DNA of 64,000 nt from Candidatus Thorarchaeota archaeon (GTDB lineage: Archaea; Asgardarchaeota; Thorarchaeia; Thorarchaeales; Thorarchaeaceae). The stretch spans positions 1-64,000 of the forward strand of contig SDNP01000013.1 in the NCBI GenBank assembly GCA_004524445.1, in the 5' to 3' direction. Below are positions 16,036 through 24,141 of this stretch, piece after piece. How positions within the stretch are numbered: the stretch's first letter is position 1; each line of letters begins with the position of its first letter. The position numbers and the translations under genes were made by a program. The notes beneath the pieces were generated by a model, which made no database searches, had not been told where the DNA came from, and saw nothing but the letters and a program-made list of their open reading frames with translations.

Positions 16036-16186
16036 TGGCGCTGAGGGAGGGATTTTCCCGCCCATTGGAAGTCAATGAGGCTTTCGAACCCTCGCGCGCT
16101 CACGGCGCACCAGCTGTCAGCCAGCCCAATCTATCGGCGCAGAGCTGATAGCAGGCTGGCTCCATACCAGGCTAGGAGACCTCAGC
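16036..16186 (-). tRNA. tRNA-Ser(GCU) with two introns, one in the T-loop
   Basis: Acceptor GCTGAGG pairs with CCTCAGC, followed by G73 and an encoded CCA. T8, the D-loop TAGCCTGGTA, anticodon stem CCAGC / GCTGG and loop CTGCTA give anticodon GCT. A 33-base intron (16116-16148) fits after position 37 and leaves a normal A38 and a 16-base class II variable arm with stem GCGC / GCGC. A second insert of 30 bases (16053-16082) splits the T-loop: GAGGG-TTCGAA, insert, T-CCCTC. Removing both leaves 88 bases with every stem intact. Splice positions are ambiguous by a base or two. A TATA-like TTTAAGT lies about 30 bases upstream. Confidence 0.9.
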
Positions 16187-16314
16187 TCGAATCAGAGCGG
16201 TCAATACTAGTCACTTAAACATTATCGTCTGAAACTAGATATTCTCGGTTAAGCTTATAATTGGGCAGAGATTTGATATCGGAAAAAGTCCTACTATTGT
16301 ATCGGTGGCGAACG

Positions 16315-17007
16315 ATGAGCGACTTAACAACGGAGAGTGTTGTAAAACGATACTTGGCCTTTGCAGTGGCTTACTGTGCAACAACAGCAATCCTACTGCT
16401 GGGCCCTGTCTTCATACTAGAGGATAGACTAGTCGCGTTGATTTACTATCAGATGGGTGGATACGATATTCTAATACTATACCTGCTGGTCCTTCCATTC
16501 CTCACATTGTTTGCATCGAATTTCTATTCATTTGGCATGGAATTCGGAACCATCACCGAGAATAAATCCCGTGTTCTGTTAGGCATCATCATTAGTGTGG
16601 TTGTGGCCTCAGCAGAAATCTTCTTGGCCATCTGGGTAAACAATTCAATTCAAAGCGCTTATTGGGAGTCCATGACATATGTTGTGACGGGCGCTCTCCT
16701 CATTCTAACCCTAATCATGGCCCATACATTAGTCACTGTGATGGCATTCACGGATACACCTCGGAGAACAGCAAAGCGGATAGTGTCTGACCCCACTTTC
16801 TGGTTTGCCTTCCCTATCATTCTTGGTCTCTTGTTGCTATCTCTCTATCCGGTCTTTGAAGCACAAACACTAGAAGGTCTTCTCCCTCAACCGTTCCAAG
16901 ATGATTTCTGCCGGTCTATAGTGGAGCTCTTCCTTGTCATTCCCACCTGTTTCTTGATTCCTGCATTACCATGGATTATGCAACAAGCAGCTGCCCATGA
17001 AATATAA
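16315..17007 (+). CDS. Multi-span membrane protein of unknown function
   Basis: 230 residues from the ATG at 16315, preceded by GGTGGCG; a TTG at 16261 would add 18 residues. Six hydrophobic segments are visible, the first AVAYCATTAILLLGPVFIL and the last ELFLVIPTCFLIPALPWIM. Short loops, no conserved charged motif in the helices, and no recognised family. A TATA-like TTATAA lies 60 bases before the start. Its stop codon lies 14 bases from the 3' end of the convergent SRP RNA. Confidence 0.6.
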   Translation: MSDLTTESVVKRYLAFAVAYCATTAILLLGPVFILEDRLVALIYYQMGGYDILILYLLVLPFLTLFASNFYSFGMEFGTITENKSRVLLGIIISVVVASAEIFLAIWVNNSIQSAYWESMTYVVTGALLILTLIMAHTLVTVMAFTDTPRRTAKRIVSDPTFWFAFPIILGLLLLSLYPVFEAQTLEGLLPQPFQDDFCRSIVELFLVIPTCFLIPALPWIMQQAAAHEI

Positions 17008-17020
17008 GGCTCTGAATGAA

Positions 17021-17343
17021 AAGGAGGTGCGGCAGATCCACCTCATCGTATGTCGGTAGGCGCTGGACTGAACAGTGCGGTTCTCAGAGCAGCTACCTCC
17101 GGGGCTCCACAACCCCTCGTTAGTGCTGTTCCCGCCAGGACCTGACACGGTTCCGAGGATTAAGCTACTCACAGCAATCCTACGATTACTGCTGTAGCAG
17201 AAGCGGACTCCAGAGACCGCTCATCAACGTCCCGCAGCTGGGTCCAACGGTTTCCCGGTTCATTCTCAGTGGTGGTTACTGGCTCCGGCTATTGCCATAC
17301 CGGTTACAGGTCGCGGCAAACGACCCAGCCCTACCTGCCGCAG
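17021..17343 (-). ncRNA. Signal recognition particle (7S) RNA
   Basis: About 320 nt, the archaeal size. The minus strand contains the helix 8 core GTGTCAGGTCC, loop TGGC, GGGAACAGCAC, matching the SRP54-binding region (CAGGTCC-loop-GGxARCAGC) of all SRP RNAs. The 5' end TGCGGCAG (17335-17342) pairs perfectly with the 3' end CTGCCGCA (17028-17035), as archaeal helix 1 does. A T-rich CTCCTTTT marks the 3' end, and a TATA-like TGTTTTTAGG lies about 25 bases before the 5' end. It scaffolds SRP19 and SRP54 for co-translational membrane targeting. Exact ends are inferred. Confidence 0.88.
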
Positions 17344-17399
17344 TTCAAGTTCAAGGCTGATAGCCCTAAAAACATTATCAATTGGATACAAACGGAGGC

Positions 17400-19181
17400 T
17401 TAAACAAAGGCGCCTGCATCACGCCTTATCCTGACAATCTCTTCTAGTACTTCAAGTTCTGATGGTGTCAAGTCCTCTTTGAATTTTTTACGTATTGCAA
17501 GGATGTGCTTGTCTGGCATGAATGTATAGAGCACTTCGTCGCTCTTGACCTGACGCCCAATTGTAGGTCCTCTTATTGAAACAGCGACCTCCATACCTTC
17601 AGTGGCCTCATCTATGTTAACACTGCGATCTTGAATCTGATTGATTATGCCGACTCTTTTTCCCTCACTATTCATCAGAGCTACTTTGGGACGTATAACG
17701 CCATGAACTTTGACTCCCACAATTGCAGGTTTACTCTGTCTGAATACATAATCCGGGATTAATTCAATCTTACCTGGCCTGATAATGGAGCCTAATGACT
17801 CCGCCTTCGCTTGCTCTCTCTTGACAATGAGCCATGCATTGTAGTCATCATAGAGTCGGTAAATGACATCGCTTAGAAAGACCTCAACACCATATTCTGC
17901 AGCCAGTTCTTCAATGTCTGGTGCGAATTTGACATTAAACCCTAGGACTACTGCATTTAATGGGTCTGTGTCCCCTGCTGCACTTGCCTCGATGATGTCC
18001 CTCTTTATAATGGGTCCAACATCAGCTAATCTAACCGGTACGTTCCGTTCTTGTAGGAATGTAGAAACCGCCTCCAAAGACCCAAGTGTATCCGTCTTCA
18101 ATACGACTCCAGACTTGTCAGTTTCTATCCTGATTGAGCTTACCTCATCCCGAATCTTTTGTTTCATTGGTTCTAGATTCTCTTTGTCCCAGACAGCATA
18201 GACTGGCGCCCCTGCAACAGCCCCCTCTAAATCTGGTGCCACAATCTTGACACCTGCTGCAGCATGTACCTCTGACACGTTTGTGAACCGTTCTCTAGGG
18301 TCGCGAATTTCATCGAGTTCTCTGGGCTGCAAGAGAGCCCTAATCTTAGCCACCACAACATCTTCGAGTCCTCCAACTACAATCGTGTCATTTTTACGAA
18401 GAACCCCATCATAGACAATCGTGTCCAATGTAAGCCCCAGTCCTGTTTCTTCACGTACTTCAAGAATGGCGCCCTTTGCAGGACCTGATGTGACCTGTAA
18501 CCGCTCTTTCAAGAACTGCTGAGTAAGACCAGATAATACCATTAGAAGCTCGGGGATCCCATCTCCCGTTATGGCGCTTGTTGGAACAATCGCCACGTTC
18601 TTTCTGAAATCTCTTACTCGATCAAATCTTTCCGACATAATGTCGTTTGCTGAGAGTGCCCCCACAATCTCGTATATTCTCTTATCAATCTCACTCTGAA
18701 CAGTCTTTGATTGTGCCTTCATTGCCTGTGCAAGGGCGAGATTTGGTTTAGGATTCCACCCCGGAATCTTGTCTAGCTTATTGGCAGCTATAAGAAAGGG
18801 GGTCTTCCCAGACCGGAGGATTTTGAGAGACTCGTAGGTTTGAGTAAGTGGCCCCTCCGTAATGTCAACAACTAGGATTGCTATGTCTGCGATTGCTCCT
18901 CCCCGTCGTCGAAGATTTAAGTATGCCTCGTGACCTGGCGTGTCTATAAAGAGCAAACCGTCAATTGTAAGTTCTCTCGCCAAATTTTTCAATAAGCCTC
19001 CACAAATTGACTTGATGGTATCTGTAGGGAAAAATGAGGCGCCAATATGCTGAGTAATTCCAGCAGCTTCACGACTTTGTACTCCTGTACCACGCATTTT
19101 GTCCAGTAACGATGTCTTGCCGTGGTCAATATGACCTAGTACAGTAACTATAGGCGAACGCAATTTGGTGTTCTCTGTCAA
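17400..19181 (-). CDS. infB: Translation initiation factor aIF5B (IF2-like)
   Basis: 593 residues from a TTG at 19181 with GAGGTG at the right distance; a GTG at 19196 is the alternative. It is the ribosomal subunit-joining GTPase. G1 GHIDHGKT, G3 DTPGH, G4 NKLD and the SAI loop are present, followed by beta-barrel domains and the C-terminal initiator-tRNA-binding domain ending in LEEIVRIRRDAGAFV. Length is normal, with no intein between the G motifs, a frequent site in archaeal IF5B. It is divergent from NDK and downstream of SRP RNA on the same strand. Confidence 0.96.
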   Translation of the reverse strand: MTENTKLRSPIVTVLGHIDHGKTSLLDKMRGTGVQSREAAGITQHIGASFFPTDTIKSICGGLLKNLARELTIDGLLFIDTPGHEAYLNLRRRGGAIADIAILVVDITEGPLTQTYESLKILRSGKTPFLIAANKLDKIPGWNPKPNLALAQAMKAQSKTVQSEIDKRIYEIVGALSANDIMSERFDRVRDFRKNVAIVPTSAITGDGIPELLMVLSGLTQQFLKERLQVTSGPAKGAILEVREETGLGLTLDTIVYDGVLRKNDTIVVGGLEDVVVAKIRALLQPRELDEIRDPRERFTNVSEVHAAAGVKIVAPDLEGAVAGAPVYAVWDKENLEPMKQKIRDEVSSIRIETDKSGVVLKTDTLGSLEAVSTFLQERNVPVRLADVGPIIKRDIIEASAAGDTDPLNAVVLGFNVKFAPDIEELAAEYGVEVFLSDVIYRLYDDYNAWLIVKREQAKAESLGSIIRPGKIELIPDYVFRQSKPAIVGVKVHGVIRPKVALMNSEGKRVGIINQIQDRSVNIDEATEGMEVAVSIRGPTIGRQVKSDEVLYTFMPDKHILAIRKKFKEDLTPSELEVLEEIVRIRRDAGAFV

Positions 19182-19372
19182 TTCTCGGCACCTCACAGAA
19201 GACTATTTTCGCTGAAAAATCCTAATCTTATGAAACTGTCGTTTGTGTAATCTCTTTCAACAAGAAAAATACATTGTCATAACGCTAAAATAAAAACAGG
19301 GTGGCTGGCTGAATTGAAGCCAAACATACTTTGTTCGAAGGCATTGCAAATAGAAACTATTGGTGACATAAA

Positions 19373-20029
19373 TTGGAACGATCTTTAGTAATCATAAAAC
19401 CCGACGCAACAGTTCGAAGGAGAATAGGAGCTCTTGTTATCAAAGCTCTCATGGACCGTGATTTGAAGGTAGTAGCATTCAAAGAGATGAATGTCCCTGA
19501 CTCTCTGGCGAAATTGCATTATGACGTCCATAAAGACAAGCCTTTCTTTCCTTGGCTTATTGATTTCATATCATCTGCTCCCGTTATTACAATGATTCTC
19601 GAGGGAGAAAATGCAATCGAAGATATTCGAGATGCATTGGGAGCCACATTCGTACAAAAAGCGGATTCCTCCTCATTGAGAGGAAAGTATGGTGTTTGGG
19701 CGGGAATTAATATTGCTCACGCATCAGATGCGCCCGATACTGCTACCAAAGAGATTATGCTTTGGAAAGAGGAGGGAGGACTTGAAGAAACCGACGACGC
19801 TCAAGAAATGGCACTTGATTATATCAGGAAATATAGCGCCAATAAGCGTGATTACACATCGGAAATTCGAAACACCGTCAATACTGCAATTGAAAGAGAG
19901 GACACCTCGGAAGATGTTTTACAGAGGCTAATCGATCTATTAAGCAAAGATGCCGAAGACATCACAGAAGAGGAAATCAACAATCTAGCAAGGGTAGTGT
20001 TTGATTACATCAAAGAAGAAGTTGAATAA
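19373..20029 (+). CDS. ndk: Nucleoside diphosphate kinase with C-terminal extension
   Basis: 218 residues; the catalytic core fills about 1-150 (start SLVIIKPDA, active-site His116 in INIAHASDA). Family members are about 140-160 residues, so about 70 acidic helical residues (ALDYIRKYSANKRDYTSEI to the end) are extra. It transfers the gamma phosphate between nucleoside triphosphates and diphosphates. The start is TTG. In many archaea ndk lies in one operon between L24e and aIF5B; here it keeps its place but points the other way, converging on L24e. The added tail may be lineage-specific. Confidence 0.93.
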   Translation: MERSLVIIKPDATVRRRIGALVIKALMDRDLKVVAFKEMNVPDSLAKLHYDVHKDKPFFPWLIDFISSAPVITMILEGENAIEDIRDALGATFVQKADSSSLRGKYGVWAGINIAHASDAPDTATKEIMLWKEEGGLEETDDAQEMALDYIRKYSANKRDYTSEIRNTVNTAIEREDTSEDVLQRLIDLLSKDAEDITEEEINNLARVVFDYIKEEVE

Positions 20030-20161
20030 TAGATGAAGCAGCAGGTTGGTCCCTTTAAGAGCAACCCTTGCTTTCCATCTAATGAAGATAAGAATTCATT
20101 GAAATTGGGTCTGTTTCATGTGCTTTTGTAGGGGTTGGAATGGACTGCCATCCAGATGAGC

Positions 20162-20350
20162 TTAGCTACCTTTCTCGAAATTTTCTGTCCATTTTGTATC
20201 TCGAGGCTTCATCCGGCGTTTCAACATGGCGGTTTTACATTTGTTAGAACAGAACCACTGCATTGTCCCATCCTTAGTACGGACAAAAGCGATACCCGTT
20301 CCTGGTTCGATGTCTTTTCCACAGAAATCGCATTTTTGGGTTCCGACCAC
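20162..20350 (-). CDS. rpl24e: Ribosomal protein L24e (eL24)
   Basis: 62 residues with the four-Cys zinc site KCDFCGKDI and WFCSNKCKTAM and the basic tail KRRMKPRDTKWTE. A large-subunit protein. It ends the L7Ae-S28e-L24e operon, 2 bases after S28e. Confidence 0.96.
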   Translation of the reverse strand: MVGTQKCDFCGKDIEPGTGIAFVRTKDGTMQWFCSNKCKTAMLKRRMKPRDTKWTENFEKGS

Positions 20351-20352
20351 TT

Positions 20353-20574
20353 CTAGCGCCTCCTCATCTTACGTGCTTCTCGTTCTGTTTCACGAAGGAT
20401 GAGTATGTCTCCTTGTCGGATGGGCCCTTTCACATTGCGAGTCAAGACTCGCCCTTTATCGCGCCCTTCCAGGATTTTGACTCTAACCTGCGTAATCTCA
20501 CCAGTAACTCCAGTTCTTCCCAGGAGCTGAATCACTTCAGCGGGGATTGCAGGTGTTGTGTCTGTATCACTCAT
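20353..20574 (-). CDS. rps28e: Ribosomal protein S28e (eS28)
   Basis: 73 residues with the characteristic [20 protein letters not shown] and the end [20 protein letters not shown] small-subunit protein near the mRNA exit. It lies 19 bases after L7Ae and is co-transcribed with it. Confidence 0.97.
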   Translation of the reverse strand: MSDTDTTPAIPAEVIQLLGRTGVTGEITQVRVKILEGRDKGRVLTRNVKGPIRQGDILILRETEREARKMRRR

Positions 20575-20593
20575 GGTTCTACTTCACCCGATA

Positions 20594-20968
20594 CTATTTC
20601 CTAAGTCCTGTAATTTTGTCGACGACATCCTCTACAAGGTCTTTGGCTTTTCCTTCAACAACAATTGAAACTGCAGCAGTTGGCCTCTCAATGCCTACTG
20701 CGCCGCCCAAATCCTGTTTGCTGGGCACATAGATGTAAGGTGCTTTCTTATCATCACATAATCCAGGCAGGAACATTGTTATCTCGGGGGGGTCTACATC
20801 CTCAGCTATCACAACGATTTTGGCATTACCTCTTTCAATGCTCTTTGTTGTCTCGTTAATCCCTTTCTTGACTCTGCCAGTATCTTTGGCAATTTCTAGG
20901 GCTTGGAGTGCTTTCTTTTGAAGCTCCTCGGGAGCTTCCCATTCTACAAAACTTGGTTTTGGCATCAC
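20594..20968 (-). CDS. rpl7ae: Ribosomal protein L7Ae (eL8), kink-turn binding
   Basis: 124 residues. The RNA-binding loop RVKKGINETTKSIERGNA and IVVIAEDVDPPEI identify L7Ae, which binds kink-turns in the ribosome, box C/D and H/ACA RNPs and RNase P. It heads the operon L7Ae-S28e-L24e. A hairpin and a CTGA / ATGA pair lie in the leader; other archaeal L7Ae mRNAs are known to be autoregulated through a leader kink-turn, so the same is possible here. Confidence 0.97.
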   Translation of the reverse strand: MMPKPSFVEWEAPEELQKKALQALEIAKDTGRVKKGINETTKSIERGNAKIVVIAEDVDPPEITMFLPGLCDDKKAPYIYVPSKQDLGGAVGIERPTAAVSIVVEGKAKDLVEDVVDKITGLRK

Positions 20969-21025
20969 TGTCTACCTCAGTTTCTACTTCATTGGTACTC
21001 AGCATTTACCTGAATACGAACTTGT

Positions 21026-21043
21026 CGCAACCATGGGGTTGCG
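21026..21043. promoter_or_regulatory. Hairpin upstream of the L7Ae gene
   Basis: A perfect 7-bp stem CGCAACC / GGTTGCG with a 4-base loop, about 60 bases before the L7Ae start codon. It may be part of the L7Ae mRNA leader or the end of a transcript from the other side. Confidence 0.4.
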
Positions 21044-21099
21044 TCCTTTTGCGCCTAGTCTAGAATTCTTTTAAAACTGTCGAACTGACAGAATGAATC

Positions 21100-22092
21100 C
21101 TAGTACCCTACCTTCTCAATGGCTAACAGCATGTCCTCGTGCTTTGCATGGACATGCTTGAGGACAGAATACCTATTGCGCTTATTCATGATTCTAATCG
21201 CATGATCGATATCATCGAGGAATAACTCCCTTGTTAAATCCATCTCATCAAAGGTAACAGGCATTTCTTCTCTCTTCATGAATCGCAGAATTTCTGTAGG
21301 GGAATATTTTCCATAGTCAGTCTGCTCCATAAAATGGAGACTAAATGGAGTTGCGAATGCAACTTGTATTCCATGGAGATTATGATTACGTCTGTCCATG
21401 GCGTGAGAGATTGCATGTTCAGTTCCAGAGCAAGGTCGTGAACTACCGAATTCACTCATTGCAATACCCGCATCAATTACCGACCCAACGAGTACCTCCA
21501 GTGAGCTGTTAGTTAATACCGCCTCCAAGGCAGCCTCAACGGTCGCATATACATCAGAATCATACTCCTCGTCAGCGTAATCTCTTGCAAGGCGCCACTC
21601 TGCAAGACTTGAAGCTTTACTAATGACGTCTCCCAATCCTGAGAGTCGAAGATGAGGTGGAGCATCGTCCATGATGTCCAAATCCGCCAGAATCAATTTG
21701 GGTCGTTTACATTTCTCTGAATAGCGATATCCGTTATGCATCACTGATGCCACTTCACTTGCTATGCCATCATGAGATGCTGCGGTGGGGATTGAAATCC
21801 ACTCGATGTGGGAATCTCTCGCCATAATTTTTGCTTGATCAATACTCCTCCCTCCTCCAAAGCCCAAAATAATATCTGCATCAATCATACTCTTGGTATT
21901 CTTAGCGATTCTATCATTAATGATTAACCACTCAAGCTTCTCACCTACAATTGATGAAACCAATTTGCTGTACTTCTCGTAAAGCAGTAAATCAGTCACA
22001 CAAATTGGTTTGTCATACCCTTCTAGAATGCCATCAAGTTTCTCTATCGCCTCCCTTGCAACGATTACTTTACTGGAACAATTGGAGGTCAT
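21100..22092 (-). CDS. egsA: Glycerol-1-phosphate dehydrogenase
   Basis: 330 residues from the ATG at 22092 with AAGGA upstream; a TTG three codons earlier is possible. The enzyme reduces dihydroxyacetone phosphate to sn-glycerol-1-phosphate, the backbone of archaeal lipids. NAD(P)-binding GFGGGRSIDQAK, SIPTAASHDGIAS, and zinc ligands in SGLGDVISK, GTEHAISHAMD and LHGIQVA are all in place. Length matches the family. It is encoded alone, back to back with the Arf-like GTPase. Confidence 0.96.
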   Translation of the reverse strand: MTSNCSSKVIVAREAIEKLDGILEGYDKPICVTDLLLYEKYSKLVSSIVGEKLEWLIINDRIAKNTKSMIDADIILGFGGGRSIDQAKIMARDSHIEWISIPTAASHDGIASEVASVMHNGYRYSEKCKRPKLILADLDIMDDAPPHLRLSGLGDVISKASSLAEWRLARDYADEEYDSDVYATVEAALEAVLTNSSLEVLVGSVIDAGIAMSEFGSSRPCSGTEHAISHAMDRRNHNLHGIQVAFATPFSLHFMEQTDYGKYSPTEILRFMKREEMPVTFDEMDLTRELFLDDIDHAIRIMNKRNRYSVLKHVHAKHEDMLLAIEKVGY

Positions 22093-22289
22093 GAGTTGCA
22101 ATCCTTCTAATCATCATCACTGTCTGCAGTGAATTGTTAGCAGACGTGGTCGTTATTAACATTGACCAATAGAAGCCTTCAGAAACATATTACCATGGTA
22201 GGAAACAGAAAGCGAGTGTTACCTCTGAAATACTCTAGCTGATATGTCTGGAATGTTCCCTTTCCTATATACGAGAGGAGTCAACACAT

Positions 22290-22787
22290 ATGACCCGTTA
22301 TCTCAAGGTTGCGCTCATGGGTTCAGGATATGCAGGCAAATCTACCCTAATACGACTTCTAACCGATGAAACTACCAAATTAAAGACAAATTATACCCCT
22401 ACTGCCGGGATGGACTGCGGAACGATTACATTAGACAGTTCTACTAAGGTGACCCTCGTTGAGATGGGCGGACAAACGCACTTTGAGTTTATGTGGCCAG
22501 ATTTGCTGAAAGGAAGTAAAATGGTTGTTGTAGTTACAGAAAGCACACCCAAGGCTGTGTTAAGAACCCGACAACTTCTTCAAAAATACAGGAATGAACT
22601 TGAAGGAGTTCAAGTCATGGCGATTGCCAACAAGCAAGACCTTCCAGGTTCAATGAAACCGGGATCCGTACAGGACTTACTTGGAATACCCACTTATGGT
22701 ATGGTTGCAATTGACCCCAAGCAACGACTTCATGGCTACAAGTTGCTAGTAAGTGGGCTTAGAGATATGTGTGAAGTAGCGGCTTAG
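22290..22787 (+). CDS. Arf-family-like small GTPase
   Basis: 165 residues. P-loop GSGYAGKS (11-18), switch I YTPTAGMDCGTI resembling the Arf TIPTIGF region, G3 EMGGQ (58-62) in place of WDVGGQ, G4 NKQD (114-117) inside ANKQDLP exactly as in Arf proteins. There is no N-terminal Gly at position 2 for myristoylation and no amphipathic Arf helix, so it is probably soluble. Asgard archaea carry many such small GTPases. It is encoded alone between a lipid gene and the RpoD operon; the partner is unknown. Confidence 0.88.
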   Translation: MTRYLKVALMGSGYAGKSTLIRLLTDETTKLKTNYTPTAGMDCGTITLDSSTKVTLVEMGGQTHFEFMWPDLLKGSKMVVVVTESTPKAVLRTRQLLQKYRNELEGVQVMAIANKQDLPGSMKPGSVQDLLGIPTYGMVAIDPKQRLHGYKLLVSGLRDMCEVAA

Positions 22788-22843
22788 ACTAATGGTCTGA
22801 TTCCATCAGTCTTATGATAACTCTTTTAAACTAACAAAGGTCT

Positions 22844-22925
22844 GGACGATTGCCCAGGACACGGGCGACAGAGCTGGTTGGAGCTTGCTCACCATCTAGC
22901 GAGTCCGTCCGGGACTAGTGTCTTT
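22844..22925 (+). other. Structured leader upstream of the RpoD operon
   Basis: GGACG (22844-22848) pairs with CGTCC (22906-22910), closing two inner hairpins: TTGCCC / GGGCGA and GAGC / GCTC. This three-stem layout lies between a TATA-like TTTTAAACTA (22823-22832) and the rpoD start codon. It could be a leader that responds to a ribosomal protein of the operon. No known family. The predicted transcription start is near the first stem, so the closing stem is the least certain part. Confidence 0.4.
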
Positions 22926-22958
22926 TGGGTGTAACTACCACCATGATTAGGTGAGAAT

Positions 22959-23759
22959 ATGGAGATTACAATCCTTCACAAAGATGAGAGAAAGGTCAAT
23001 TTCCTCTTAGAGGGTGTGGATGTGGCCTTTGCGAATGCACTTCGCAGAACCATGTTAACCCGTTTACCTTCAATGGCAATTGATGAGGTCCTCATACTCG
23101 AAAATACAAGTGTCATGTATGACGAGATGTTGGCACATCGACTTGGACTTGTCCCACTGACAACAGTTCTAGAGGACTACAACCTTCCAGAAGAATGCGA
23201 TTGTGAAGGAAAAGGATGTAGTCTCTGTCAGTGTACACTCACCTTGGAAATCGAGGCCGAAGATGATGACAAGATTGTCTACTCACGTGATTTGTCTTCT
23301 CAAGATCCGAAGGTAGTTCCAGCCTCAGGCGACATACCTCTTGTAAAACTAGCACCACGTCAACGGCTCATTATTGAAACATATGCAAAGCTTGGCAAAG
23401 GGGTTGATAATGCAAAATTCCAGCCCGTTGCAACAGTTTCATACAAGTATGTACCGCTTGTAACCGTTGATAAATCAAAGTGTGATCAGTGTGGAGACTG
23501 TGTAGAGGTATGTGCGAAGAATATTCTGAAGCTTGAGGATGATACAATTGTCACACAAAACACGCTAGATTGCAGTCTTTGTGAGGCATGTGTAGAAGAA
23601 TGCGAATCCGGGGCCATAACAATCGATACCAAAAAGAACAGCTTTCTGTTTAAAATAGAATCTACAGGTGCGCTTCCTCCAGAAGAGATAGTGGAGAAAG
23701 CTGCAGAACTGTTGATGGAACGAATTCAAGTGGCGCTTGACTTTGCTAATTCACTCTGA
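22959..23759 (+). CDS. rpoD: RNA polymerase subunit D with ferredoxin-like insert
   Basis: 266 residues. The alpha-like dimerisation domain is seen in VAFANALRRTMLTRLPSMAID and LAHRLGLVPLTT. Between about residues 170 and 215 lie two complete four-Cys clusters, CDQCGDCVEVC and CSLCEACVEEC, so both [4Fe-4S] sites should be occupied. CDCEGKGCSLCQC in the first half is a further Cys-rich loop. It forms the assembly platform with RpoL. It heads the operon rpoD-L18e-L13-S9-rpoN-S2. Confidence 0.96.
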   Translation: MEITILHKDERKVNFLLEGVDVAFANALRRTMLTRLPSMAIDEVLILENTSVMYDEMLAHRLGLVPLTTVLEDYNLPEECDCEGKGCSLCQCTLTLEIEAEDDDKIVYSRDLSSQDPKVVPASGDIPLVKLAPRQRLIIETYAKLGKGVDNAKFQPVATVSYKYVPLVTVDKSKCDQCGDCVEVCAKNILKLEDDTIVTQNTLDCSLCEACVEECESGAITIDTKKNSFLFKIESTGALPPEEIVEKAAELLMERIQVALDFANSL

Positions 23760-23769
23760 GGGAGCAAAA

Positions 23770-24132
23770 ATGGTAAGGACTGGACCAACTGACCCTAATA
23801 CACGCGCGTTAATTAATGCGCTTAGAAAGACTTCAACGAAACACGATACTGGAATTTGGAAACGAGTGGCTGAGCTGTTATCTGCACCAACTAGAAAACG
23901 GGCCACAGTCAATGTCAGCAAGATTCAGCGACATACCAACGATGGTGATGTCATCGTAATACCTGGAAAGGTACTGGGCTCAGGAATTCTAACGAACAAA
24001 GTCACAGTGGCTGCATTAAACGCATCAACATCTGCTAGGTCGATGATTATTGATGCTGGCGGTTCTCTAATTTCAATCCACGAGTTATTGAATCAGGCTC
24101 CCAGCGGAAAAGGAGTAACGATAATTACATAG
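23770..24132 (+). CDS. rpl18e: Ribosomal protein L18e (eL18)
   Basis: 120 residues. The ATG at 23770 follows GGGAG and lies 10 bases after the rpoD stop; earlier in-frame starts overlap rpoD. Family pieces: RKTSTKHDTGIWKRVAELL, VIVIPGKVLGSGILT and the end HELLNQAPSGKGVTII. Large-subunit protein. Confidence 0.96.
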   Translation: MVRTGPTDPNTRALINALRKTSTKHDTGIWKRVAELLSAPTRKRATVNVSKIQRHTNDGDVIVIPGKVLGSGILTNKVTVAALNASTSARSMIIDAGGSLISIHELLNQAPSGKGVTIIT

Positions 24133-24141
24133 GTGACTGAG

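Noticed and set aside
22844..22925. Possible tRNA upstream of rpoD
   Set aside because: Stems fit a three-way junction, but there is no TTC T-loop or GG D-loop on either strand and no acceptor of 7 bp.
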